A stretch of DNA of 17,378 bases, taken from positions 1 through 17,378 of the forward strand of contig LIHJ01000001.1 of NCBI GenBank assembly GCA_001399805.1. Direction: 5' to 3'. Shown one piece after another: positions 6,729-14,243 of this stretch. Each line of letters opens with the position of its first letter. Position 1 is the first letter of the stretch. Source of the stretch: Candidatus Bathyarchaeota archaeon BA1 (GTDB lineage Archaea > Thermoproteota > Bathyarchaeia > Bathyarchaeales > Bathyarchaeaceae). The notes beneath the pieces were generated by a model. That model ran no database searches and had not been told where the DNA came from. It saw only the letters and a list, made by a program, of their open reading frames with translations. The position numbers and the translations under genes were made by a program.

Positions 6729-7187
6729 ATGAAGATTCGAGTAGTAATAAAGAGACCCTTTGGAGATGTTGAATTAGAAGGAGACAGCCTTGATGAACTT
6801 ATTGAGGGCTTGCAAGCATTTCCAGATTGGCTTGCTGTGATAGACAAGCTCATCATCAGTCCTGAAATGCCAGCTGGAACACAAGAACGCCTTACGGGGC
6901 TCATAGAATTTTCTAAAGACGGCCCGCTTGTAATTGTGCCAAGAGAAAAGATAAGCGATAAAGAAGCCATCGGATTGCTTCTCTACGCTCAAGACCCGGA
7001 AGGGCTTGAGCCGAAGGAGGTTGGTCGGCTCTTAGATCTTAGTGGTCGACCATCTATGGGTTTCGGTTCTCGATTAAGCGAGATAAGACGTGAAGGTCTC
7101 GTAATTAAAGAGGACAACTTGTACAGGTTATCGGCTGCTGGAAGAAAATGGACTGAGGACCTAGTTTCAAGACTGCGGGGTGGTTAG
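6729..7187 (+). CDS. two-domain winged-helix protein, paralogue 2
   Basis: A 152-residue protein read from ATG, with GGAGG 6 nt upstream. Residues 2-30 (KIRVVIKRPFGDVELEGDS and a helix) match the beta-beta-alpha unit of paralogue 1. GLIEFSKDGPLVIVPREKIS (57-76) and KEAIGLLLYA (78-87) match the shared middle segment. Residues about 92-150 form the winged helix: EPKEVGRLLDLSG, then SRLSEIRREGLV, then LYRLSAAGRKWTEDLVSRLR. It is the first gene of a tight run; its stop abuts the GTG of paralogue 3 with no gap. A TATA-like box and the AATTAC cluster lie directly upstream, so it is the best candidate to bind that DNA. Family unknown to me. Confidence 0.88.
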   Translation: MKIRVVIKRPFGDVELEGDSLDELIEGLQAFPDWLAVIDKLIISPEMPAGTQERLTGLIEFSKDGPLVIVPREKISDKEAIGLLLYAQDPEGLEPKEVGRLLDLSGRPSMGFGSRLSEIRREGLVIKEDNLYRLSAAGRKWTEDLVSRLRGG

Positions 7188-7691
7188 GTGGGCAGCGAGG
7201 AAGCCAAGTTGGAGCTTTCTGTGAAATATAGAGACATGGAAGTAAAATTCTCTGGGGATAGAGATGAAGTTATTCGGTCATTCTTTGACTTTCTAAGCAA
7301 GATTTTTCCTGCATTTGAACTCATGTCTAGTTTGACATTAACCATCGATCTGGAAGATTTACTGAAACGTGCAGCTGAATTTATGGTCTTCACGCCTGAA
7401 GGCTCTGTGTTAAAAGTTCCAAAGGAACAATTACGAGAGAGAGAAGCCATCATTGCACATCTTGTCAAGACATATATAGGTTATCGAACAGGAAAGCTCG
7501 TAAAGGACTCTCTTTCCATCGCTGACATCCTCACTCTTACTGGAGGTAAACCAGGAACTGTTGCAGCTCGTTTGAGTGAAATGGCTGATCTAGGTTGGGT
7601 AGAACGAGTTGGGCGTGGCGAATATCGAGTAACCACTCTTGGAGTAAAATCATTTATCGATGAGATTTTACCAGAAATCAAGTCTCGATAG
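7188..7691 (+). CDS. two-domain winged-helix protein, paralogue 3
   Basis: A 167-residue protein starting at GTG right after the previous stop. The N-terminal unit (KLELSVKYRDMEVKFSGDRD, 7-26) is followed by a longer helix, FFDFLSKIFPAFE (32-44), which it shares with paralogue 4 but not 1 and 2. The middle segment has FTPEGSVLKVPKEQLREREA (68-87). The winged helix runs from about 108 to 165: SLSIADILTLTGG, then TVAARLSEMADLGWVERVGR, then EYRVTTLGVKSFIDEILPEI. The wing with RVGRGEYRVT is classic. Acidic and basic patches alternate; no catalytic motif is seen. It lies 10 nt before paralogue 4. Function is not known. Confidence 0.88.
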   Translation: MGSEEAKLELSVKYRDMEVKFSGDRDEVIRSFFDFLSKIFPAFELMSSLTLTIDLEDLLKRAAEFMVFTPEGSVLKVPKEQLREREAIIAHLVKTYIGYRTGKLVKDSLSIADILTLTGGKPGTVAARLSEMADLGWVERVGRGEYRVTTLGVKSFIDEILPEIKSR

Positions 7692-7692
7692 G

Positions 7693-7702
7693 TGTAATTA
7701 CA
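7693..7702. promoter_or_regulatory. perfect 10-bp palindrome at the paralogue 4 start
   Basis: TGTAATTACA fills the gap between paralogues 3 and 4 and ends on the A of the ATG. Each half is the same TGTAATT/AATTACA unit as at 6609-6615 and 6669-6675. It may be a second operator that acts on translation or transcription, or a chance match in AT-rich DNA. Confidence 0.35.
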
Positions 7703-8202
7703 TGAGCGTCCAACCTAAGCTGAGAGTTCATCTGGAGTGCGGAGATGCAAGAGTGGATTTTGAAGGCGACGCAGATGAAGTATTCAAAGCCTTCACAGAA
7801 TTTTTAAATAAAATTTATCCTAGCTTTGAAGTTGCGCGTAAACTTATTTTTATACCAGATATCATTGGGCTTTCTGAAGAAATTGCTGGACTTATAGAAA
7901 TCGCTCCGGAAGGGCCAATGCTTGTCTTAGGTCGAGAGCTGCCAGCGGATGAAACCATCTGTCTTGCTCTTCTAGGGTCGGATATTGGAAATAGATTAGG
8001 TAAATTAAGTAAGGCTTCTTTATCTTTAGACGAGCTGGCAAAAGTCACGGGAAAGGCACATAAAACCATCATGAATCAGTTGCCCTGGATGATTGATGAG
8101 GGGCTCATTGAAAGAGTTGGCAAAGGTGAATATAGGATAACTAGTTTGGGGATTAAGCGAGCTCAAAACGTCATTAAGGATTATAAGGCTTCAAGAAAGT
8201 GA
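7702..8202 (+). CDS. two-domain winged-helix protein, paralogue 4
   Basis: A 166-residue protein from ATG 7702, chosen over an upstream in-frame ATG at 7660 because AGGTG sits 7 nt before it and the family homology begins here. The N-terminal unit is KLRVHLECGDARVDFEGDAD (6-25), then a helix with FTEFLNKIYPSFE (31-43), close to paralogue 3. The middle has IEIAPEGPMLVLGRELPADE (65-84). The winged helix at about 106-160 reads SLSLDELAKVTGK, then IMNQLPWMIDEGLIERVGK, then EYRITSLGIKRAQNVIK. It is the nearest paralogue to nurA, 36 nt upstream, so it is the strongest candidate for a NurA-HerA partner. No nuclease or ATPase motif is seen. Confidence 0.88.
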   Translation: MSVQPKLRVHLECGDARVDFEGDADEVFKAFTEFLNKIYPSFEVARKLIFIPDIIGLSEEIAGLIEIAPEGPMLVLGRELPADETICLALLGSDIGNRLGKLSKASLSLDELAKVTGKAHKTIMNQLPWMIDEGLIERVGKGEYRITSLGIKRAQNVIKDYKASRK

Positions 8203-8238
8203 GAAGATGCTCCTTTTGCCACTGACTGGTGAAAGCTA

Positions 8239-9327
8239 TTGATTAAACAATTGGGTTCCACAGCATCAAAATGTGGCTTTCCCCAATCCCTTGATGACCT
8301 ACAGCTTCCACAGAGGCTCATTGAACTTAGTATCAGGTCCATGAAAAACATGGGTGGGGAATACTTTCAGCCCTATGAAATCGTCTATCATGACGACGCT
8401 GTAGTAACCTCGGATGATGTTGTGCCCTTCTTTCTGCATAACAACTCCTGCACCCTGCAGTCGATCCCATTGAAACCCGTCCACGATGATACCACGATCG
8501 TGGCCATCGACGTCTCCAGTATAAAGATTGGCGAAACCGAGACTGGCATATTGTGTGCAGTTCGTGGGGCCATCGTTTGGAAGGAGGGGAGCCAATATAG
8601 GTATCTTCGGCTGGGGCCCTTCCCCTTCCACGTCACCGAGGAAAACAAGAGGGAGATTTATAACCTGCTTAGGCGATACTACTTTGATGCTTCTAAGGAA
8701 GTGAACGCCCCCAGCCTCATCCATATGCAGGCTCGGATCGGCAACCTGCTGGAGCGGTGGATTCAGATGGGAATCTGCAGCTCCTCGCAGGGGAGCATCA
8801 TTTTGTGGGATGGCTCGCTAACGGCTGGGACCGTCGACAGCCCCGTCAATGTTGTTTCTCAGCTCCTAGAAATGGCGAGGGGGCGCCTTAACACAATCTT
8901 GGCATTTTCTAAAATGACTCGGCTGAGGCTCTTGGGGCATCGGCTCACCGACCTCCTATGGAAGTGCCAGCCTCCATGCTTGCTGGAGATCGATGGCTTC
9001 TCCATCCCATCTGGTCCCGTACGCTTTCTCGGGAACATCTATGTGGCGAGGCTCAGTGAGGGGAGCTGCTCGTTCCGATTGGACATCGACCGGCGAGTTC
9101 CTAAGGAGCAGGGGATGGAGGCCATGCAAAGGCTCCTAGGAAACGACTTGATTACTCAAAGTTATCCAGAAACCCTACGCTTGGCCCACATCTATTCAAC
9201 CTTCACCGCCAACGAGGTGATAGGCATCCAGCGCTTCATCGCCCAGCAATGTGGATTGAAAATTGTTACACGACCAAATGTGCGTAGGCTCCTTTTTGGA
9301 CCCTTCGGAAAGGGCCCTGAGGGGTGA
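8239..9327 (+). CDS. nurA: NurA 5'-3' nuclease
   Basis: A 362-residue NurA nuclease, which works with the HerA translocase to resect 5' ends at double-strand breaks. The metal-binding core is visible: Asp91 in IVAIDVSS, an acidic Glu near 172 (LLERWIQ), Asp191 in ILWDGSL, and Asp283 in LDIDRR. Tyr309 and His317 in SYPETLRLAH keep the 8-residue spacing of the conserved Tyr/His pair in Sulfolobus NurA. The C-terminus has the basic RPNVRRLLFG stretch. The TTG start is preceded by GGTGA; no ATG gives the full N-terminus. It follows paralogue 4 by 36 nt and precedes herA by 10 nt, a clear operon. All expected catalytic residues appear intact. Confidence 0.93.
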   Translation: MIKQLGSTASKCGFPQSLDDLQLPQRLIELSIRSMKNMGGEYFQPYEIVYHDDAVVTSDDVVPFFLHNNSCTLQSIPLKPVHDDTTIVAIDVSSIKIGETETGILCAVRGAIVWKEGSQYRYLRLGPFPFHVTEENKREIYNLLRRYYFDASKEVNAPSLIHMQARIGNLLERWIQMGICSSSQGSIILWDGSLTAGTVDSPVNVVSQLLEMARGRLNTILAFSKMTRLRLLGHRLTDLLWKCQPPCLLEIDGFSIPSGPVRFLGNIYVARLSEGSCSFRLDIDRRVPKEQGMEAMQRLLGNDLITQSYPETLRLAHIYSTFTANEVIGIQRFIAQQCGLKIVTRPNVRRLLFGPFGKGPEG

Positions 9328-9337
9328 GAGCTAGGGG

Positions 9338-10789
9338 TTGCGGCTTTATAGGAAAGAGGGTAACACGGTTCAAATCCTCAGCTTCCCAGACGAGAATATC
9401 GAAAAGGGGGACTACCTCCTCATCGAGGAGCCAAAGGCCAACGAGGGCTTGATCACCCAGATAGTCGATATCCAATTTGCCAATGTTCCGGGCATTTTGG
9501 AGGAGCTCCTACGAGATTCCAGCGACGATCAGCATTTATATGGGGATGACCTCGACCCGCTGGAGGTGGCCTCCCACATCACCTACATACAAGACGCAAG
9601 AATGCTCATCTGCAAGATCCGTGGAGCCATCGAAGACGGGAAGCTGAGCGTAAACACATCGTGGCTCCCATCACGCTCCCAATCCAGCATCAAAAAGCTT
9701 CCCACATCCTCCCTACTAACCCTAGCAAAAATTAGTGAGGGCCTTCCCATCAATCTTGGCGAGACGAAAGAGTCCCTTCCGCTCACCATTGATGCTCATG
9801 CGCTTGATGGAAAATTGAGCATTATCACTGGAAAAAAGGAAACGGGGAAATCCCACCTCTCCAAGCTGCTGGTTCTGGGTCTCATTGATTATGGGGCCAT
9901 AGTGGTGGTCCTTGACCTAAACGGGGAGTACATCAACCTAGGTTTTTCATCAAATGGTGGAAAGAGCGAGTATCACAACAAGGTTCACGTTTTCACCCCT
10001 GGGGCTAATCTTAAGGTGAACCTCGCTCAAATGGATCTGAGGGTTATGCTAAACATCCTCATCCACGCCCTCAATCTACCTGGCACCTCGGCTCGAGAGT
10101 TTAGACGGATATGGCAGTTCCTCGATGGGCGATGCACCCTCACCCTACGCGAGCTTGGTGAGGCCATTAGGAATTGGAAGTGTAATCAGCATGTGCGAGA
10201 CGCCCTCTTCTCCCGCTACTATAGCCTATTAAACTCCGGCTTCTTCACCGATAATCTGGCGGAGGCAACGACCATGGAGGAAAATTTTTCAATTCGGAAT
10301 GGTGGGGCATTTATCATAAATTTGCAGGATGTTTCGTCCGTGGATCGACAAATCGTGGTGGAATATACACTTGGGAAGCTGGTCGAGCTCCTGACTCAAT
10401 GGAAGATAAAAGCGATTTTTCTATTTGCCGAAGAAGCCCATCTCTATCTTCGCGAAACCTATTGGGACGATATTGTTACGAGGATGAGGCATTTTGGGGT
10501 CTTCACCACCTTCGTAACGAATCAGCCCGACACCATACGAGAAAACATCTATCGCCAAGCCGACAACATCTTCCTCTTCAACTTCACCAACGAACACGAC
10601 CTTGAAACCGTTTCGAGGGCAGCGAAGGTGGACGCGGATACCGTGAAGTCCATTGCAAGAGACCTGCCGCCCCACCACTGTCTCCTACTTGGTAAGGCGG
10701 TGAAAGACTTCCCCGTCGTCGTGAGAGTGAGAGCCCTCGACGTCCAAACCATGGGACAAACGAGGCTCTTCTTCGCCAACAAAAACTAA
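9338..10789 (+). CDS. herA: HerA-like hexameric DNA translocase
   Basis: A 483-residue HerA/FtsK-type ATPase that pumps DNA to NurA. Residues 1-100 fit the N-terminal HAS-barrel. The Walker A motif is GKKETGKS at 165-172, followed by VVVLDLNGEY (189-198). Walker B is AIFLFAEEAH at 359-368, with the catalytic Glu at 365 or 366. FVTNQPDTIRENIYRQADNI (392-411) holds the polar sensor and a likely arginine finger region. The C-terminal FPVVVRVRAL strand is typical. The start is TTG with GGGGTGAG about 9 nt upstream, inside the nurA stop. Length is normal for archaeal HerA. It closes the winged-helix/nurA/herA operon; the next gene is 141 nt away. Confidence 0.95.
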   Translation: MRLYRKEGNTVQILSFPDENIEKGDYLLIEEPKANEGLITQIVDIQFANVPGILEELLRDSSDDQHLYGDDLDPLEVASHITYIQDARMLICKIRGAIEDGKLSVNTSWLPSRSQSSIKKLPTSSLLTLAKISEGLPINLGETKESLPLTIDAHALDGKLSIITGKKETGKSHLSKLLVLGLIDYGAIVVVLDLNGEYINLGFSSNGGKSEYHNKVHVFTPGANLKVNLAQMDLRVMLNILIHALNLPGTSAREFRRIWQFLDGRCTLTLRELGEAIRNWKCNQHVRDALFSRYYSLLNSGFFTDNLAEATTMEENFSIRNGGAFIINLQDVSSVDRQIVVEYTLGKLVELLTQWKIKAIFLFAEEAHLYLRETYWDDIVTRMRHFGVFTTFVTNQPDTIRENIYRQADNIFLFNFTNEHDLETVSRAAKVDADTVKSIARDLPPHHCLLLGKAVKDFPVVVRVRALDVQTMGQTRLFFANKN

Positions 10790-10930
10790 GTCTAGCTATC
10801 AAGGGGCTATGAGGCTTCTTGTGATCCTAAGGGTATGTGTTTTCTATAGAGAAACCTAAAAGTAGATTTTATCGAAAACCTTAAGAATGGTCCTAAATAA
10901 AACTAAGAAAACAATGGAGAGGGAATAGCT

Positions 10931-11242
10931 ATGGTTTATTGTACTAAGTGTGGCGCCAAGAATGAAGACGATGCCATACTGTGCGTGAAGTGTGGGGCAA
11001 GCCTGCAGACAGGAGCCCACCCATCTCGAAGGTACGAACACCAACACACAGAAGAAGAGTGTTTCGGGATCCCTAGGGGTGGCGCAATTGCGGGTGTAAT
11101 CTTCGGCATAATAATCATATTTTTTGGGCTGTCTTGGCTTATGGGTTTTAAGTTTTGGAAAGTCTTTTTGCCGCTTATTATAATCGTCTTTGGAATATTG
11201 GTCCTTGCTGGCGCCCTTTACGGGCTTCGCCGCAGACCTTAA
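10931..11242 (+). CDS. zinc-ribbon membrane protein
   Basis: A 103-residue protein. It begins MVYCTKCGAKNEDDAILCVK with Cys4, Cys7, Cys18 and Cys21 in two C-x-x-C knuckles, a standard zinc ribbon. A linker with a charged HQHTEEE stretch leads to two predicted membrane spans at about 51-71 and 77-95, then a basic tail, LRRRP. The layout is common in archaea; the zinc ribbon should face the cytoplasm. GGAGAGGG lies about 8 nt before the ATG. The gene is tail to tail with the next - strand gene, with a single base between the stops. Its function is unknown. A degenerate zinc-ribbon gene at 13447-13650 may be a distant relative. Confidence 0.85.
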   Translation: MVYCTKCGAKNEDDAILCVKCGASLQTGAHPSRRYEHQHTEEECFGIPRGGAIAGVIFGIIIIFFGLSWLMGFKFWKVFLPLIIIVFGILVLAGALYGLRRRP

Positions 11243-11243
11243 T

Positions 11244-12002
11244 TCATGTACGAAACTTACATATAGCCATTCTGCAAGCGTAACAAATCATCTTGTGATC
11301 CCACTGGGAAAGGGATATTCGCGTAAGAAGCCAGAAATCAATTAAAAAAATCAAAAACAGGTCGATGGCTAGGCTGCGAACAAGAGTATCAATCCCGATT
11401 AGTATCGAGAACGCCCCTAAGACAAAGAACACATTCAAAAGGAAACGAGTGACACTTCTTCCATTCTTAAGCAGGGGAAATTGTAGCAAGCCAAAGCCCA
11501 CTCCAAAAATTCCAAGATTAACTGCAAGAAGACCTTCCTGACCGATACGCCAATCGTTGAAAAAATAGAGGATGGTCCCAACAAGGGTGATCAGCGCTCC
11601 TAGAAGCAGTCCTGCACAGCTGGTACAAAACGTCTTGTTTTTTATCCGAAACACGTGTGTAGAAAAGTTTCCACAATCAGGGTGATGTCCGCGAACTGTA
11701 GGTTGATTCCTATGAGAAGCCAGCCAGTTTTGTCGGGAATCACTGTACTTGTTTACAGGCATCTCTTCTTTCTTGAAATGAAGGGTCCCCGAACACTCCT
11801 TTGGAAATAAAGCCGCCAAGATTCCTAAGGCGCAGATCGGGCCGAAGATCGAGCCGATCATTGGTCTTCGCCAGAGAAGGCCCTCCTCCGCCGCCGGAGG
11901 ATTAAACGCGAGCATCCCCATGACGAACAATCCGAAAAGCGAAACGCTCATCAAAAAGAGTAGATAGGGATCTCGACTTAGGCTATGAGATATGAGAACC
12001 AT
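11244..12002 (-). CDS. polytopic membrane protein with a Cys/His motif (DUF2085-like)
   Basis: A 252-residue protein with about six predicted membrane spans (roughly 13-33, 48-66, 127-147, 155-175, 185-205, 207-228). Between spans 2 and 3 lies GHHPDCGNFSTHVFRI followed by FCTSCAGLLLGALITL, a pattern of His and Cys residues (H106, H107, C110, H116, C126, C129) that resembles DUF2085 and related families and could bind a metal. A second C-x-x-C is near the end (C240, C243). The chosen ATG lies two bases after the radical SAM stop. A longer frame reaches back to 12137 but would overlap that gene by 133 nt. It is the last gene of a - strand operon. The function is not known. Confidence 0.7.
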   Translation of the reverse strand: MVLISHSLSRDPYLLFLMSVSLFGLFVMGMLAFNPPAAEEGLLWRRPMIGSIFGPICALGILAALFPKECSGTLHFKKEEMPVNKYSDSRQNWLASHRNQPTVRGHHPDCGNFSTHVFRIKNKTFCTSCAGLLLGALITLVGTILYFFNDWRIGQEGLLAVNLGIFGVGFGLLQFPLLKNGRSVTRFLLNVFFVLGAFSILIGIDTLVRSLAIDLFLIFLIDFWLLTRISLSQWDHKMICYACRMAICKFRT

Positions 12003-12004
12003 GC

Positions 12005-13429
12005 TCAATAGAAACCTCTCAACTGCTTTACGATGCCTCGAGTGGCCATATACCAGTAGACCATTCTCTTTATCTCGTTCCCAGAGAAAAGCCCCTTCAA
12101 TCTTCTGCTCCAAGAACCGAAGAAGCTTCGGTAGCATTCGTAGAGTTCTTCCTGCACCTCTTTTCTTGAAAGGGTCTCTGTGGGCATGATGGCGTGAACC
12201 ATGTCGTAGTTAGCCCAGTTGAAATCCTCGATCCAGCCGTTTCGCTTGGCCTCCTCAAAGACCTCGGTCCCGGGAAACGGGGTGAGGATCGCGAAAATTG
12301 CTAGATCAGGATCTAAATCATTTGCGAACTCTCTCAGATTGGCTATTGACTCAGCTGAGTCCTTGCGTTCCCCGATGATGAACATTGCGTGAGCGAATAT
12401 ATCGTTCTCCCTCAATAATTTCACGGCTGTCTTGGCGTCTTCAGGATCTATCCTTTTGTTGAAGGTCTCAAGGGTGGATCGCCTATGGCTTTCTACGCCG
12501 AGAAGCGTCCAGCGAAGGCCCGATTTTCGCATTTTAGGCAAAAAATCACGGTGCTTCACAACATCGTCACACCTAACCTGCAGAAACCACATCACATCGT
12601 CTTGAATTCCTCGTCGAATAATCTCATCAGCTAAGTCGCTGGCACGTCTTCCCAAGCCGAAGTTGTCATCTATCAACCAGATGAACTCACTTCCGTAGTT
12701 TTCATAGCAAAACTCCATCTCGTCCGCGATCCGCTTAGGCGACTTACCTCTCCATCTCCCTTCCCAGTGCCTCCATTGGCTGCAAAACGTGCATCGATGC
12801 GGGCAACCCCTCGACCCCTCTACCAAGGCGTACTTGGCTCTGGGGCCCGCCATCGCGGTGAAATGATATTCATGCATAAAATTTTCGACAAACTTATAGC
12901 CTGGGTAGGGAAGGTTGTCCAGGTTCTCAATCAACGGTTGCGGAGGATTATGTTGGACGCCCTCGTTGTGCCTGAAGGAAATGCCCTTTATCCTTACAAA
13001 AGACTTTCCTTCAGCGAATGCCCGGGCCAATTCTACGAGGGCTCTTTCCCCTTCTCCACGAACGATCACGTCTATCTCAGGGTACGTTTCTAAGCTTTCT
13101 TGAGCCGTGACGGTGAAGTGCTGACCTCCAGCAATGGTTAAAGCATCCGGTCTCACTTTCTTGGCTGCTTCTAGGGTTCGAACAGCGACGTAGGTGTTGC
13201 AGGTGGCCAGTGCGCTGGAAGCTACGATGTCAGGGTTGAAGGATTCCATCCGCTTTTCCAATCCTTTCCAGTCTAGACGCATGGCTTGACAGTCCAAAAC
13301 CTCTATCTCCACATCCCTATTCTCCCTTTCAAGGTAAGCTGCTAGCTGAAGGATTCCGTAGGGAGGCGGAAGATACTCTCCCATGACAAACCAGTAGTCC
13401 TTGGGTGGTTCCACAAATAGAACCTTCAT
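12005..13429 (-). CDS. B12-binding-type radical SAM enzyme
   Basis: A 474-residue protein. Residues 1-140 form a cobalamin-binding-like Rossmann domain (MKVLFVEPPKDYW, then PYGILQLAAYLE, then GGQHFTV and IDVIVRGEGERALVELARAF). The radical SAM core follows, with CPHRCTFC giving Cys209, Cys213 and Cys216 for the [4Fe-4S] cluster, and later LIDDNFGLG and LLGVESHRRSTLETFNK. This is the BchE-like class that often methylates unactivated carbons or rearranges rings. The usual D-x-H-x-x-G cobalamin motif is absent from the N-terminal domain, so B12 may bind base-off without His, or not at all. The ATG has AAGGTG 5 nt upstream. It is third in a - strand operon, two bases before the membrane protein. 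The substrate is unknown. Confidence 0.9.
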   Translation of the reverse strand: MKVLFVEPPKDYWFVMGEYLPPPYGILQLAAYLERENRDVEIEVLDCQAMRLDWKGLEKRMESFNPDIVASSALATCNTYVAVRTLEAAKKVRPDALTIAGGQHFTVTAQESLETYPEIDVIVRGEGERALVELARAFAEGKSFVRIKGISFRHNEGVQHNPPQPLIENLDNLPYPGYKFVENFMHEYHFTAMAGPRAKYALVEGSRGCPHRCTFCSQWRHWEGRWRGKSPKRIADEMEFCYENYGSEFIWLIDDNFGLGRRASDLADEIIRRGIQDDVMWFLQVRCDDVVKHRDFLPKMRKSGLRWTLLGVESHRRSTLETFNKRIDPEDAKTAVKLLRENDIFAHAMFIIGERKDSAESIANLREFANDLDPDLAIFAILTPFPGTEVFEEAKRNGWIEDFNWANYDMVHAIMPTETLSRKEVQEELYECYRSFFGSWSRRLKGLFSGNEIKRMVYWYMATRGIVKQLRGFY

Positions 13430-13446
13430 ATAGGCACCTTGCTATG

Positions 13447-13650
13447 TTATTGCTGACATGGGGATTGCTGTATCCAACGTATAAAGAAGAGAACTACAGA
13501 TGGGGTCATCACTTCCATTATTCCATTCTTCTCATATCTCGCTCTCTTCTTCTCATCTCTTCTTAGAGGCAGCGGGAGTCGGAGTTCCGCAGGAAGGAGA
13601 GAATTTGCATCCTCAACCAACTCTTTCCCACATTTTGCGCAGTATGGCAT
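13447..13650 (-). pseudogene. broken zinc-ribbon gene
   Basis: From ATG (13650-13648), with AGGTGG 4-5 nt upstream, the frame starts MPYCAKCGKELVEDA, a classic zinc-ribbon first knuckle. It then becomes Leu/Pro-rich and unlike the family. Shifting frame at about 13604-13607 restores KFSPSCGTPTPAASKKR, the expected second knuckle, except that the first Cys of C-x-x-C is Ser. So the gene shows both a likely one-base deletion and a lost zinc ligand. The unshifted ORF would give a 67-residue protein. It lies between the Nudix and radical SAM genes in the same operon, 17 nt before the latter. A sequencing error could explain the frameshift but not the Ser. Confidence 0.6.
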
Positions 13651-13689
13651 TTTCCCACCTCAAAACAACATTAGCGATAAGACATAATA

Positions 13690-14142
13690 TCATTTTTCAT
13701 AACGGAACCTTTCTAATTCGCCCCAATGCTTTTTGAGAAATAAGCGGAGGGTTCGTGTCAAGTCGTAGGTTTCCGCCTCTTCTAAGGGTATCCATCGAGC
13801 CTCCAACACGTCTGAGGCAGGCTTTAAGGTCCCGCCCTTAGGTCGAGCCAAAAACTGCAACAAAACATAATGATATCTTAGGCGCCCGTTCTCGCCCATG
13901 ACCATGCTGTCCATCACGTCCATGGGCCGGTTGACCACAACCTCGATGTCTAAGCCGCACTCTTCCTTCACCTCTCGAATAATGGCGTCTTGAACCCTCT
14001 CCCCCAACTCCACAACTCCGCCGGGGATGCTCCACTTCCCCTTCCCCGGCTCAACTCCCCTCTTCACTAGAAGAAGCTTACCCTCCTGTAGGATAAGGGC
14101 CCCAACACCCACAATAGGCCTTGTAGGATACTCCCGACCCAA
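13690..14142 (-). CDS. Nudix hydrolase
   Basis: A 150-residue Nudix hydrolase, which cleaves nucleoside diphosphates linked to another group. The Nudix box is complete: Gly42, then Glu48, Arg56-Glu57, Glu60-Glu61 and Gly63 in GGVVELGERVQDAIIREVKE with ECGL following. It is preceded by GKGKWSIP, typical of the ADP-ribose or MutT-like branches. The start is TTG with AAGGAGG 7-8 nt upstream. It heads the - strand operon and shares a 100-nt divergent region with mre11. The exact substrate cannot be told from sequence. An NTP or nucleotide-sugar role is possible, and the location beside a repair gene may be coincidence. Confidence 0.93.
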   Translation of the reverse strand: MGREYPTRPIVGVGALILQEGKLLLVKRGVEPGKGKWSIPGGVVELGERVQDAIIREVKEECGLDIEVVVNRPMDVMDSMVMGENGRLRYHYVLLQFLARPKGGTLKPASDVLEARWIPLEEAETYDLTRTLRLFLKKHWGELERFRYEK

Positions 14143-14175
14143 ACTCAGTCCTCCTTCATCAATGCTTTCACCCTC

Positions 14176-14191
14176 CTTTTATACTTAAAAG
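14176..14191. promoter_or_regulatory. symmetric, bidirectional TATA-like element
   Basis: CTTTTATACTTAAAAG has perfect arms CTTTTA and TAAAAG around TACT. It sits between the divergent Nudix (start 14142) and mre11 (start 14244) genes. Read either way it gives an acceptable archaeal TATA box, with starts near 14160 on the - strand and near 14210 on the + strand. One element may serve both genes. Confidence 0.5.
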
Positions 14192-14243
14192 CTAGCCATA
14201 CCTACTAAAGTTGAAGAGTTTACGCAAATCGAAGGTCTGGAGC

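Noticed and set aside
12003..12137. Upstream extension of the membrane protein
   Set aside because: It would overlap the radical SAM gene by 133 nt; ATG 12002 follows that gene's stop by two bases.
14211..14243. TTG start adding 11 residues to Mre11
   Set aside because: The added residues precede the conserved start of the fold; ATG 14244 has a ribosome site. A leaderless TTG cannot be excluded.
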